Below the pieces are notes generated by a model, which was not told the origin of the DNA, searched no databases, and was given only the letters and a program-made list of their open reading frames with translations. From the NCBI GenBank assembly GCA_964418585.1, contig CAYQMG010000188.1:85434-149433 (forward strand): a stretch of DNA of 64,000 nt, written 5' to 3'. The position numbers were made by a program, and so were the translations under genes. Each line of letters starts with the position of its first letter. Position 1 is the first letter of the stretch. Origin of the DNA: JAJRTE01 sp964418585. Lineage in GTDB: Bacteria > Myxococcota_A > UBA796 > JAJRTE01. Below, in pieces: positions 11,331-20,546 of this stretch.

Positions 11331-14237
11331 ATGGTCCTCAAGATCTCCTGCCCATCTTGCAAGAAAGCCTATCGCCTCACGGAGCCTTACCCCCTTCCAG
11401 GCAGGCGTTACCGCTGCACATGCGGCTCCGTCATTCGCGTGAGCTACCCTCCGGATATCCTACGTGCACTCGAGGCTGACGGATTGTTGCCCAGCTCCGA
11501 CACCAGTCCGTCTGGCCGGGCCGGGTCTGCTGACACACCCACACCTGAGCCGGGCCGGGGGCCGGAGACGTCTCCGGCCACCGATTCAGAGGGGCGCCCC
11601 GGAGCGGACACCGGTGGACCGGAGCCGGAGCGAGTGGTTTCAGCGGAGGGTGGGTCGCGGGACCAGGCACGTCCGCCGGAGCCGGAGCGAGTGGGTTATC
11701 CAGAGGATCAGGGGCGTCATCCAGAAGGAAAAGGCGAGGCGAGCGCGCGCGGATCGCGGAAGAGGCGTTCGCCAGGCCGCAAGTTTCTCCTCGTGGCCTT
11801 GGGGTTTTTGGTGGTCGCGGGTCTGGGGGCGGCCGGGTTCGGCGGATATCTTTACTGGCATTTCTCCCAGAATCTCCCGTCGTTGGAGACGCTCGAGACC
11901 TATCGACCCCCCATGCCGACCCGGGTGTATGCGCGGGATGGCGAACTCATTGGTGAGTTCCACGGGGAGGAGCGGCGCTATGTGCTGCCGTTCGAGCAGA
12001 TTCCCAAGCTGCTCATCGAGGCGTTTGTGGCGGCGGAAGATGCCATGTTCTTCCATCATCACGGGGTGGATTACATGGGGATTCTGCGGGCCACCATTGC
12101 CAATCTTCGGGAGCAGCGATTGGCCCAGGGGGCGAGCACGATCACGCAGCAGGTCGCCCGTTCGTTCTTGTTGACGCGGGAGAAGAGTTTCGAGCGCAAG
12201 ATCAAGGAGGCGCTCCTGGCGTACCGGATCGAAGCGAATTTTACCAAGGAGCATATCCTCTACCTGTACCTGAACCAGGTTTACTTGGGGGAGGGGGCCT
12301 ATGGCGTGCAGGCAGCGGCGCAGGTCTATTTCGACAAGGACGCCGCGGACCTGGATTTGGCCGAGGCTGCGTTGCTGGCCGGGTTGTTGCCTGCGCCGAG
12401 CCGCTATTCTCCGCTGGACCATTTCAATGCGGCCAAGGAGCGACAGCGGTACGTACTCCGGAGCATGGTCCGGGACGGGTACATCACGGAAGCGGAGGCC
12501 GAGGCGGCGGAGCAGGAGGAGTTGGCGCTCAAGCCGCGGCGAAACATCAACAAGACGGTGGCTCCCTACGTGGTGGAGGAAATCCGGCGATACCTCGTGA
12601 AAAAGTACGGAGACGAGAAGGTGCTGACCGGGGGGCTCGAGGTGCATGCCACCATCGACCTGGCGTTGCAGCAATCGGCGCAGCGTGCGGTCAAGTGGGG
12701 GGTGGAGCGAGTCGATCGGCACATCGGGTGGAGGGGACCGGAGACGCACCTGGAAGAAGGGCGGATCGAGGCGTGGCTGGCTGACTACGAGAAGAAGTTC
12801 AAACATGACCTTCAGGCTTCGAGACCGGGGGGGATCGAACGTTTTGGTCCGCCACCCGAGGGACCGCTGCCGCTGGAGGTAGGCAAGCGGTACAAGGCGG
12901 TGGCGATGACGGTGAAGGACCGCCATGCCCTGGTGCGGATTGGAAGCAACGAGGCCATCCTGCCGCTGGAGAACGTTCGGTGGGCCTATCCAGTCAATCC
13001 GAAACGGAACTGGAAGCACCGCAGCCTGGACAAGTTGACGCGGGTCATGAAGCGTGGGGACGTGTTCACGGTGGAGGTCCTGAACCTGGCCTGTCCGAAA
13101 GCGAAGAAGTTGACGGGGTCGGATACGAAGCGTCCGGAGGTCACCTTGTTCCAGGAACCAGCGGTGGAGGGGGCGCTCTTCTCTTACTCGCCCAAGACCG
13201 GGGAAGTCATTGCGTTGGTCGGAGGGTACGATTTTGAGCGGTCCGAATTCAACCGGGCGTTCCAGGCGCGGCGCCAGATGGGGTCCGCCTTCAAGCCGCT
13301 CATCTATGCCGCTGCCATGGACCATCCCACGAAGGTCTACACTCCGGCCACCATGCTTCTGGACGCGCCGATTACCATGCATATGGGTGAGGATGCGCCC
13401 AAGGTGCCCGGGTACGAACTCCTCTGGAAACCGGCCAACTACGACAAGGACTATCTGGGCGAAATCATGCTTCGCAAGGCGCTCTACATGAGTCGCAATA
13501 CCGTGGCGGTGAAGGTCCTGGCCGACATCGGCGTGGATTACGCCTACGAGTACGTCAAGAAGCTGGGCATCGAGTCCCCCATCAACAAGGATACCTCCAT
13601 GGTCCTCGGCTCCTCTTCCATCACCCTCATGGAACTCTGTCGGGCCTACTCCGCCTTTGCCTCCGGTGGCTGGATCGTCGAACCCGTTTTGGTCGACCGT
13701 GTGCTGGACCGTGACGGGAACGTCCTGGAGGAACGGCCCCCGGAACCCACGCGCACCCGCGTCATGCCTGCCTCCACCGCGTACATCATGACCGACCTGC
13801 TCCAGGACGTGGTCCGCCACGGCACCGGTATCAAGGCGTTGAAGCTGGGCAAGATCACGGCCGGAAAAACCGGAACCACCAACGACTTCGTCGATGCATC
13901 GTACATCGGGTTCACCCCCGAACTCGTGACCGGCGTCTGGGTCGGTTACGACCAGCCGAAGAGCATGGGCTACGGTCAGGCAGGCGGCGATGCGGCATTG
14001 CCGTTCTGGATCGAGTACATGAAGGACGCCTTGAAGGTCTACCCTCCTTCCCGATATCCAGTGCCACAAGACATCGAGTTTGCAACTGTGGACACCGAAA
14101 CGGGCAAACTCGCCGGGGAGCACTGCGAACACAAAGTGCGTCTCCCGTTCAAGCGTGGGGAGGCTCCGGTCGAGGCCGCACCCGACCCGGGCCAGGTGGG
14201 GATCGAGGATTTCCTGTCCGCAGACCAGGGGTTGTGA
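11331..14237 (+). CDS. mrcA: class A penicillin-binding protein (PBP1A type) with N-terminal zinc ribbon
   Basis: Bifunctional peptidoglycan glycosyltransferase/transpeptidase of 968 residues. The cytoplasmic N-terminus starts with an MJ0042-type zinc ribbon (CPSC at about 7-10, CTCG at about 30-33), followed by a Pro/Glu/Gly/Arg-rich linker (about 50-145) and one membrane segment (about 147-172). The GT51 domain (about 190-380) has the AAEDAMFFHHHG and QGASTITQQ motifs. The transpeptidase domain carries SAFK (Ser near 653), SRN (Ser near 721) and KTGTT (near 845), so both activities look intact. An OB-like insert lies between them. The zinc ribbon is not part of standard PBP1A and explains part of the extra length. 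The downstream lipoprotein gene begins 13 nt after the stop. Confidence 0.96.
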   Translation: MVLKISCPSCKKAYRLTEPYPLPGRRYRCTCGSVIRVSYPPDILRALEADGLLPSSDTSPSGRAGSADTPTPEPGRGPETSPATDSEGRPGADTGGPEPERVVSAEGGSRDQARPPEPERVGYPEDQGRHPEGKGEASARGSRKRRSPGRKFLLVALGFLVVAGLGAAGFGGYLYWHFSQNLPSLETLETYRPPMPTRVYARDGELIGEFHGEERRYVLPFEQIPKLLIEAFVAAEDAMFFHHHGVDYMGILRATIANLREQRLAQGASTITQQVARSFLLTREKSFERKIKEALLAYRIEANFTKEHILYLYLNQVYLGEGAYGVQAAAQVYFDKDAADLDLAEAALLAGLLPAPSRYSPLDHFNAAKERQRYVLRSMVRDGYITEAEAEAAEQEELALKPRRNINKTVAPYVVEEIRRYLVKKYGDEKVLTGGLEVHATIDLALQQSAQRAVKWGVERVDRHIGWRGPETHLEEGRIEAWLADYEKKFKHDLQASRPGGIERFGPPPEGPLPLEVGKRYKAVAMTVKDRHALVRIGSNEAILPLENVRWAYPVNPKRNWKHRSLDKLTRVMKRGDVFTVEVLNLACPKAKKLTGSDTKRPEVTLFQEPAVEGALFSYSPKTGEVIALVGGYDFERSEFNRAFQARRQMGSAFKPLIYAAAMDHPTKVYTPATMLLDAPITMHMGEDAPKVPGYELLWKPANYDKDYLGEIMLRKALYMSRNTVAVKVLADIGVDYAYEYVKKLGIESPINKDTSMVLGSSSITLMELCRAYSAFASGGWIVEPVLVDRVLDRDGNVLEERPPEPTRTRVMPASTAYIMTDLLQDVVRHGTGIKALKLGKITAGKTGTTNDFVDASYIGFTPELVTGVWVGYDQPKSMGYGQAGGDAALPFWIEYMKDALKVYPPSRYPVPQDIEFATVDTETGKLAGEHCEHKVRLPFKRGEAPVEAAPDPGQVGIEDFLSADQGL

Positions 14238-14250
14238 GGGAGCTTGAAAC

Positions 14251-15258
14251 ATGCACTCGCGATGGACTCGAACCATCTTGACCCTTGCCCTCGTCGCACC
14301 CGTCCTGCACGCGTGCCAGGAAGAGGAGACCACCGTCACCTACGTCCTGTGCAGCCCGCGGATCGATGTGGTCCAGCCTGCCGACGAGGGAGCCGTTGTC
14401 TCCACCGGAGGAGGAACGCTTCTGGTTGAAGGGACCTATCTCTGGATCCCGGACACCTCCGCAAGCGGGTCCTCGGAAGAGCCCACATCGACACCGCAGG
14501 TTTCCGCCCACGACGAACTTGCCGACATCGAAGTGCGAATCAGCGGGCGACGCGCCATTGTGACCAGTGCCTATGAACGGTCGTTGACCGATGTGCCAAA
14601 CGCCCAGTTGGCGGATGACGGGTCCGTCCTGGACGGCTACTCGAATTGCACCACCTGCGCTTCCTGCATGGAGGAGAACCCGAACGGTTGCGGCGGCTGC
14701 TCCGCCGCCTGCGCGGGGTGTATTCAGGTGGTCGAGTTTGACGTGCCCTTGCTCCTGCCGGGGGCGGGAGGAACCAGCACGGACGACGGCAACCTCCTGT
14801 CCTGGATCGAGGTCGTGACCCGCGCCGGTCGCTCCAACGCCCTGTCTTACTCGTTTCCTCCTGCCTGCAGCGATGGCGTCGACAACGATTCGGATGGGGC
14901 CATCGACGACGACGACAGCGCCTGCACCCTGTCCCCCTGGAGCGAGCTGCCTCCTTGCGAGGACGGGGTGGACAACGACGGAGACGGGTGGGTGGATGGA
15001 GACGACCCCGGTTGCCTGTCAGGGGAGACGCCACCGGTGGAGGAGGACCCCTGCAACGATGGGGTGGACAACGATGGAGACGGTCTCATCGACCTGGCTG
15101 ATCCGGCATGCGCCGATGACCCCCGCGGCCAGTCGGAGACCGCCTTTGTTCCACCGCCCGCGTGTGCCAACGGGGTGGACGACGACGGAGACTATCTGAT
15201 CGATGCCGATGACCCCCGTTGCTCCTCCGGGAATGACACGGACGAGAGCCAGCCCTAG
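14251..15258 (+). CDS. lipoprotein with four DGVDNDGDG calcium-binding-type repeats
   Basis: Exported 335-residue protein. The N-terminus is a signal peptide with a lipobox-like LHAC, giving a likely lipid-modified Cys22. After a beta-rich domain that resembles an IPT/TIG fold comes a Cys-rich stretch (CTTCASC, CGGC, CAGC; about 131-153). The C-terminal 130 residues hold four repeats of the pattern C-x-D/N-GVD(N/D)D-x-DG-x-D-x-DDPxC, with EF-hand-like spacing of acidic residues and two Cys per repeat. Such repeats are common in secreted myxococcal proteins and are thought to bind calcium. GAGGGAG precedes the ATG. It is co-directional with and 13 nt from the PBP gene. Function unknown. Confidence 0.85.
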   Translation: MHSRWTRTILTLALVAPVLHACQEEETTVTYVLCSPRIDVVQPADEGAVVSTGGGTLLVEGTYLWIPDTSASGSSEEPTSTPQVSAHDELADIEVRISGRRAIVTSAYERSLTDVPNAQLADDGSVLDGYSNCTTCASCMEENPNGCGGCSAACAGCIQVVEFDVPLLLPGAGGTSTDDGNLLSWIEVVTRAGRSNALSYSFPPACSDGVDNDSDGAIDDDDSACTLSPWSELPPCEDGVDNDGDGWVDGDDPGCLSGETPPVEEDPCNDGVDNDGDGLIDLADPACADDPRGQSETAFVPPPACANGVDDDGDYLIDADDPRCSSGNDTDESQP

Positions 15259-15276
15259 CCACGGAGAGGAGACAAC

Positions 15277-15585
15277 ATGACCGTTCAATACACCCAGACC
15301 ACCAAGAAGATTTGCCACCATTGTCGGCGGGAGGTGCCCTGGGACACCCGGATCCTCAGAACAGAAACCTGCCCCTGGTGCGGGTCTGATTTGCATGTGT
15401 GCCTCAACTGCAAGTTCCACGACGTCAGTCGCCACAACGAATGCCAGATTCCCGGTACGGACCGAGTCAAGGAAAGAGACCGGGCCAACTACTGCAACGA
15501 CTTTGTCTTCCGTGACGGCGCGCCAGGGGATGACCGCGCCCAGATCGATGCCAAGAACAAGCTGAAGAACCTCTTCAGTATCTAG
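15277..15585 (+). CDS. small Cys-rich (double CxxC) conserved protein
   Basis: A 102-residue soluble protein beginning 18 nt after the lipoprotein, behind GGAGAGGAG. It has CHHC (about 13-16), CPWC (about 33-36), CLNC (about 43-46) and two later Cys (CQIP, YCND), a layout suggesting one or two zinc ribbons or an Fe-S site. The stretch CLNCKFHDVSRHNECQ is strongly patterned and probably a conserved signature. No signal peptide is present. I do not recognise a characterised family; its place at the end of the PBP1A-lipoprotein unit is the only functional hint. Confidence 0.8.
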   Translation: MTVQYTQTTKKICHHCRREVPWDTRILRTETCPWCGSDLHVCLNCKFHDVSRHNECQIPGTDRVKERDRANYCNDFVFRDGAPGDDRAQIDAKNKLKNLFSI

Positions 15586-15727
15586 CCCCGGCCCATCCCC
15601 GCCTCGAGTCTGTCACGCCGGGTGCTGGAAGCCCCTCTTCGCCGAAACGGCGTTCCGTGTCCGCCGGGAGTACGTGGCGCCGGTTCCGGGACGTTCATGG
15701 GTCTGTCCCGGTGCTGGATCAGCCGGC

Positions 15728-16291
15728 TTACTCGAGCGACGGTTCCTGCAAAGTGGTGATCGGGACCTCCGCACCGGTGGGAGGGCGTTCCACCGACTCC
15801 TCGATGTGGGAAAAAAGGGAAGGAAACGGGCTCTCGTACCCGTGGCACGTGTCCAGGGCCTCGAGCAATGGCTCGGCGATACGCTTCAGTTGCATGCGAT
15901 AGCGCCGGTAGTTCACGGACATGGCCGTTGGCATGTCCTCGGTGGTCCGCAGGTAGAGCCAAAACTCGTCCAGGAGTCGATAGAAGCGGTCGCAAAGGTC
16001 GAGGCATTCCACGGGAAGCGACAGCAGATCGTCCGGCTTCACCTGTTCGTACCGGCTTTTCAGCACGTTCAGCAGCGGTTCCCGTACCCGCATCTTGGTC
16101 CAAATCTCCATCAACAGCCATTCACGGAGTTCCAGATCCTCGACAATCCGCCGCACTTCCTGGCTCAAGATGTAGGCCAGTTTTCGCTTGCGACTCAGAT
16201 CTCGTGACCGTCGCCTGATCGACGCACGGGCAGCCTTCCGGCCCTTCCTTCCTTCCCGCCCCGGCTCGTTGTCTGCTCTCTTCTTCGCCAT
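15728..16291 (-). CDS. conserved hypothetical protein, helical
   Basis: A 187-residue protein with a basic N-terminal tail (Arg/Lys-rich, residues 1-40) and an all-helical body rich in Leu, Glu and Arg (about 45-165). There is no signal peptide or membrane segment, so it is probably cytoplasmic; the basic tail could contact nucleic acid. ATG 16291 (MAKKRADNEPG) is chosen since the frame upstream encodes Gly/Pro/Arg-rich sequence unlike protein; ATG 16303 (MDGAMAKK) is an alternative. It converges with the small Cys-rich gene. No family recognised. Confidence 0.65.
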   Translation of the reverse strand: MAKKRADNEPGREGRKGRKAARASIRRRSRDLSRKRKLAYILSQEVRRIVEDLELREWLLMEIWTKMRVREPLLNVLKSRYEQVKPDDLLSLPVECLDLCDRFYRLLDEFWLYLRTTEDMPTAMSVNYRRYRMQLKRIAEPLLEALDTCHGYESPFPSLFSHIEESVERPPTGAEVPITTLQEPSLE

Positions 16292-16449
16292 GGCTCCGTC
16301 CATCCCCGTCTGGCCCGAACCTCGGGGAGGTCCTTCGGCCCGGTGACCCCCTCGTCCACCTCCCGGCGCCTCACCCGGGACTCTTTCGCTCCCAGGTCGT
16401 CCGCCCGGGCTTCTTGATTCTACACCAGGAGTACTCGTCGCGCCACCGC

Positions 16450-16880
16450 CCACCACTTGCTGACCAGGCGTGATCCGTTCTCGCTGCCGCAGGCGGATGG
16501 CCGCCCCGCCGCAGCCTTGCCGCCGGAAAGCGGTGCTTCAGGTGCAGGCCAGCATTCTCACCGAGGAGGAAAACACGCAGACGCACATGGTTCAGCAGAA
16601 TCTCTTGCAACCCCTCGACCCGTCCTTTCTCCCGGCCTCTGCGTTCTCCTTTTTCGCGGCCTTCCGTGCCGCCCTGGTCTCGAATTCCGACCATTCAGTC
16701 CGGTCCATCTCCATCGCCTCCTTGCGTTGCTCCTCGCAGAGCCATTCGTTCGTCCGGGCTTCCGCTCCCCCTCCCGGCCCAGATACTTCTGGACGCAGTA
16801 CCACGCCAGGAACTTCTTCTCCGCAACGTCTTTCGCCGACAAGATCGCCTTCAGACACGCCTTCTGACGCCACTTCGGGC
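16450..16880 (-). pseudogene. possible degraded nuclease/transposase-like gene (PD-(D/E)XK, Rpn-like tail)
   Basis: No intact gene fits the 945 nt between 16291 and 17237. Minus-strand translation shows protein-like fragments that run on only if the frame changes twice: AILSAKDVAEKKFLAWY (about 16850-16760), LCEEQRKEAMEMDRTEW in a second frame (about 16745-16690) and REKGRVEGLQEILLNHV in a third (about 16650-16580). The last, with its repeated charged-x-Gly pattern followed by a Leu-rich helix, resembles the C-terminus of PD-(D/E)XK transposase-like/Rpn proteins. No N-terminal catalytic domain can be found. The assignment rests on pattern only and could be chance in GC-rich DNA. Confidence 0.28.
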
Positions 16881-17181
16881 ACCCGCCCCCATCCCATCAG
16901 GGCGCCAGGGCCGTCCACAGGGCGTCCGGCTTTCCTGGGAACCGGGTCGCTTCCCGATGTCTTCCTCGAGGGTTCCGGCGGAACGTGGTCGACCGGCCTG
17001 CGTGGGGTGGCGTTGCTTCTGTGAATGGGAATCGACCATTCGAAGTGCAATCCTTTGCCCGTGGATGCCGTTAATTCTGTACAGAAGGAAGAATAGCCAG
17101 CATATTGTTGGTAGTGCCAATTTTTGCACGGAGTGGACAGGGGCAGAGCAGGGGAGTGCTGCCCACCGCCTGGCACCTGTC
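16881..17181. other. apparently non-coding stretch with a 12-bp palindrome
   Basis: About 300 nt between the degraded region and the sigma54-type promoter. I see no coding sequence with ribosome site and domain content. It holds the perfect palindrome TTCTGTACAGAA at 17075-17086 in a locally AT-richer patch (about 17065-17130), which could be an operator or enhancer-type site for the lipoprotein gene downstream. Confidence 0.35.
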
Positions 17182-17197
17182 TGGCACGAACTCTGCA
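17182..17197 (+). promoter_or_regulatory. sigma54-type -24/-12 promoter
   Basis: TGGCAC-N5-CTGCA matches the RpoN consensus TGGCAC-N5-TTGCA with one mismatch and exact GG-N10-GC spacing. The predicted start, about 12 nt downstream, leaves a leader near 29 nt with the strong GGAGGAGGGGAAG ribosome site before ATG 17237. Enhancer-binding protein control would be expected. Confidence 0.55.
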
Positions 17198-17236
17198 ACC
17201 TCACCGTGCAGGTTCCTCTGCGGAGGAGGGGAAGTC

Positions 17237-18571
17237 ATGGTGAAACGAATCCTGGTCGCAAGCAGCCTCGTGTTGCTCCTGGGAGCTTGCGAAGATGGTG
17301 CGGTCGAGTCCCCCGAAATCCCGGACTCCTGGACAGTGGAGGAGGAGACGCCCACACCGGTGGGGGAGGCCGACCCAACACCGGAAGGTCCCGATGACGG
17401 TTCGTTTCCCACCGGGACACCAACGCCGGGTGATGGGAGCGACATCACGCCGACGCCGTCAGGTGTGGATGGGGCGACACCTGAGCCGGTGGATACGGAC
17501 CGGGACGGGGTAGCGGACTGGGAGGACAATTGTCCCGAGATTGCCAACCCGTCCCAGCGGGACACGGACCAGGATGGGGCCGGGGATGTGTGCGATCCGT
17601 GTCCGTCCGACAACCCGGATGACCCGGACCAGGATGGCGAATGTGGTCGAGATGATGCAGCCGGCGCATCGTTCGACATTCTCGGAACCGTTCCTGACGA
17701 TGGGTTCCAGGCGGTGGCCACGGCCTTGGCCGGCAAGATTTACTTCACGGCACCATACCCCGGGGATGTGAACAAGGTCTTGGTCGCCATCGAGGACGAG
17801 TGGGGGCGGGTTCAGTTTCCCCAGGTGGTTTTGTTCGAGGATGAGGCCACGTTCCTCCCGGTTCTCGAGGCAGACACCGACTACTGCATGACCGTGGAGA
17901 TCGCGGAGCAAGCTGCTGTGCCGGCAGTCTGGCCGTTGGTCCACGAAGCCTGTTTCACGACCCGGGTGCCGTGCGGTGTGCCCGTTGACGTGGGGCACGA
18001 CGCCGCCGTGGTGCGGCTGGGCGGTGGCGAGCGGGCTCTGAACGCACTGAATGCCCTGCTGCAGCGTTACAGCGACGACTATCCCATCGCCTTGCTTCTG
18101 GAAGACATCGCCAGGAGCCAGACCTTCCCGGTGGAGGGGCTCGAGGCGGCCATGGGCGCGTGGCGCAACCAGGATGGTATCCAGGAGAAGGTTCTGTATC
18201 CGGAAGGGTACACCGCCTCGTTCCCGGAATGCGCCATCTCCGGGGACGGTACCCTCACCTGTCGAGGCTTCCAGGCGACCATTCCATTTTACTCGGATGG
18301 AATGGCAGTCCATCTCTATCTCGCACAACCCCGTTTTTCCGGAACCCTGGAGCAGTCCGGGGACATCACCACGATGGACCAATTCACGCTTACCGGGGCG
18401 GTGACGCCGGAGAACGTGGCTCGCATGGAGCAGGAACTGGGAGTGGAAGGCGTCTCTGCCCTCCTGGTCCTCGATGTGGACCTGGATGGGGATGGCGCGC
18501 CTGACGCGGCCAGTGTCGAGGTGCGGACCCACCCCCGACCGCTCGACCTGCTCGACGCTGCCTGCCGGTGA
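17237..18571 (+). CDS. lipoprotein with thrombospondin type 3-like repeats
   Basis: Exported 444-residue lipoprotein: MVKRIL signal peptide and a strong lipobox LLGAC (Cys near residue 19). A Pro/Thr/Glu/Gly-rich extended linker (about 25-90) is followed by thrombospondin-3-like calcium-binding repeats with DTDRDGVADWEDNCP and DTDQDGAGDVCDPCP motifs (about 92-140). The remaining 300 residues are an unrecognised domain containing an Ig-like segment (about 150-250). ATG 17237 sits behind GGAGGAGGGGAAG. The sigma54-type promoter upstream suggests regulated expression, as for many myxobacterial surface proteins. It converges with the glycosyltransferase gene. Confidence 0.85.
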   Translation: MVKRILVASSLVLLLGACEDGAVESPEIPDSWTVEEETPTPVGEADPTPEGPDDGSFPTGTPTPGDGSDITPTPSGVDGATPEPVDTDRDGVADWEDNCPEIANPSQRDTDQDGAGDVCDPCPSDNPDDPDQDGECGRDDAAGASFDILGTVPDDGFQAVATALAGKIYFTAPYPGDVNKVLVAIEDEWGRVQFPQVVLFEDEATFLPVLEADTDYCMTVEIAEQAAVPAVWPLVHEACFTTRVPCGVPVDVGHDAAVVRLGGGERALNALNALLQRYSDDYPIALLLEDIARSQTFPVEGLEAAMGAWRNQDGIQEKVLYPEGYTASFPECAISGDGTLTCRGFQATIPFYSDGMAVHLYLAQPRFSGTLEQSGDITTMDQFTLTGAVTPENVARMEQELGVEGVSALLVLDVDLDGDGAPDAASVEVRTHPRPLDLLDAACR

Positions 18572-18662
18572 CCGCACGGGCGGACCGTTGCGTTCCGGTG
18601 CCGCGCGGGGGGCCTGCGCCGGCAGGGCGCACAACCAGGCCGCTCCTCCGGTTCACCGAATC

Positions 18663-20483
18663 TCAATCTTGTCCGGAGCGTTGGTGTCGTATCCGTTGGT
18701 ACAACAGGAGATGGAACTGGAGGGCGTTGTGCTGAGGCGTGAATTCCCGGACGAGTTCGAAGTCTTTTCGTAGGTCACAGAGATCCCTGGGCGGTTGGTT
18801 CTCACCGTGTAGGACTTCAGCCGATCCGTGTGCGGGTGAGGCGGGCAGTCGGTCGCCCAGTTTCTCGATACGCCAGGACACCGGGGGAGGGGTCCAGGCC
18901 TGCGGCGGCGGTTTCCAGGACGCGCCCGGGCTGCACCAGGGTTCCGTGCTCAACACCAGGTCCAGCGTATCCCCGCGCATCAGGAAGCGATCCGGGTCCA
19001 TTTCGAATACCGGTATGTCCTCCAGTTGGATGTCGTGTCGTCGCGCGAACTCGAGCAGGTGGTAAGCGTAGTCGAACGTGGTTTCATATTCGCAGGGGAT
19101 GGTGGGCTCCCGCACGAACCCCACGCGGAGGCGCTCCGAGGAGTCGTGGTCGAGTGACTTCAAGACTTGGAGGAGTGGGTCGAGTCCGAGTGCGTCTGGT
19201 CGGGGCGTTCGTATCCAGATCTGAGGGCATCCCGGGTCGACACTCTGCAGGAACGCCGGGCGCCAGGTGCCGGCATCCGGTGGGATTCCCGGAATCGGTA
19301 TCGTGACTGCAGCCTGCTGGAGCAGGCCCACCAGGCCGGCACCGCCCACGAGCAGGTCCCGCCCCCTTCGTGAGGCCAGGGTGGCCGTTCCCACCGCAAG
19401 GAGAGACGCTGCCAGGGGAAGGGCCGGCACGATCAGGCGCGGATACTTCTTGGGAATCAAGGTCAGGGTGACCAGAACCAGAAAGAAGGCGGTAAGGAGC
19501 CAACTTCGGCTCCGGGCGCCCAGGTGCAAGGCCCCGATGAGCAGGGGCAGGGTCCAGGCCAGTCCCAGGCCGAGGCCGAACAGGACCACAGGATAGTAGG
19601 CCAGGTGGAGGAGTAGCCCCACGTCGGCCTTGGCCGCCATCGAGGCGGCCCCGTAGGCTGCCTGGCTTTCCCAGTGCGTTGCGACCCAGAGAGCGGGGAG
19701 TGGCAAGGCTGTGAGCACGAGGAGTCCGAGCCGGCTCAGCACAGCCGCGCCATGGGTCCGGATCCCGGCAATCACCAGCAGTCCCAGTGGTGCGGCCACG
19801 TAGAGAAGGAACGTCTGCTTGGACAGGAGGCCGGCTGCGATCGTGGCCGCGAGCAACAGGGTCGGGATGGTTCGGGAGAATCCGCGGGTCCTGAGCGCAA
19901 GCCCCAGAGAGAGCGCCACCCACAGTGCCACGAAGGGTTCCAGCAAGGCGTGCCTGGCCGTGGCGGAGGCCAGGGGGAAGGTTGCGTAGGCCAGTGCTGC
20001 GATCACTCCGGCCCACCCCGACTCTCCTGGGGACAGGCGAAAACGCCGTGGCCAGGCCCGTGCATGAACCCGCTGTTCGTTTCTTAGTCGCTCCTGCCCG
20101 GCTGCAACCGTGGTCATCCAGGCCACGGCCACCAGGGCAAGACTCGACCAGGCTGTAAGCAGCCCGCCCATACCTCGAGGAAACGGACCCTGGACGGGGA
20201 GCCACGAAAGGATGGCACCGTTGAGAAGAGCAAAAAGCGGGGGATAGTCCGAAGGGCTGGTGAAGGCCGTGTAGGTTGCCCGGGCGATCCCGGCGTCGTC
20301 GATGAGGTCCTTGTAGAGTTCCACGGCGCCGAGATGACCCGCCTCATCTCCGTCCGGCGGCCCGGCGTCCATGGCTTGCCAGTGGAGGCTCGAGAGCACG
20401 TGGAACAGGAGCACGAGCGCCAGCCCCCCGAGAGGACCACCCCGGAGCCGGTACCGCCTGCGTTCTCGAGTCAGCTTCAGCAT
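18663..20483 (-). CDS. GT39/ArnT-like membrane glycosyltransferase
   Basis: A 606-residue integral membrane protein with about ten hydrophobic segments in the first 400 residues and a soluble C-terminal part of about 200. After the first membrane segment comes GPPDGDEAGHL, the acidic Asp/Glu motif typical of the first periplasmic loop of GT39/GT83 enzymes, and SPSDYPPLFALL further on. Such enzymes transfer a sugar from a polyprenyl-phosphate donor to lipid or protein on the outer face of the inner membrane. Donor and acceptor cannot be told. It lies 63 nt behind the transketolase gene on the same strand. The ATG has no clear ribosome site, so the start is less certain than the end. Confidence 0.8.
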   Translation of the reverse strand: MLKLTRERRRYRLRGGPLGGLALVLLFHVLSSLHWQAMDAGPPDGDEAGHLGAVELYKDLIDDAGIARATYTAFTSPSDYPPLFALLNGAILSWLPVQGPFPRGMGGLLTAWSSLALVAVAWMTTVAAGQERLRNEQRVHARAWPRRFRLSPGESGWAGVIAALAYATFPLASATARHALLEPFVALWVALSLGLALRTRGFSRTIPTLLLAATIAAGLLSKQTFLLYVAAPLGLLVIAGIRTHGAAVLSRLGLLVLTALPLPALWVATHWESQAAYGAASMAAKADVGLLLHLAYYPVVLFGLGLGLAWTLPLLIGALHLGARSRSWLLTAFFLVLVTLTLIPKKYPRLIVPALPLAASLLAVGTATLASRRGRDLLVGGAGLVGLLQQAAVTIPIPGIPPDAGTWRPAFLQSVDPGCPQIWIRTPRPDALGLDPLLQVLKSLDHDSSERLRVGFVREPTIPCEYETTFDYAYHLLEFARRHDIQLEDIPVFEMDPDRFLMRGDTLDLVLSTEPWCSPGASWKPPPQAWTPPPVSWRIEKLGDRLPASPAHGSAEVLHGENQPPRDLCDLRKDFELVREFTPQHNALQFHLLLYQRIRHQRSGQD

Positions 20484-20546
20484 GGGTATGTGCGGGTGGC
20501 AGGCGCTGCCGACCTTGCCTCTCCGTTCTTTGATTTCCGGGACCTC

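Noticed and set aside
15640..15652. CGCCG-AAA-CGGCG hairpin after the small Cys-rich gene as a terminator
   Set aside because: Only 5 bp and no T-run follows; too common in GC-rich DNA.
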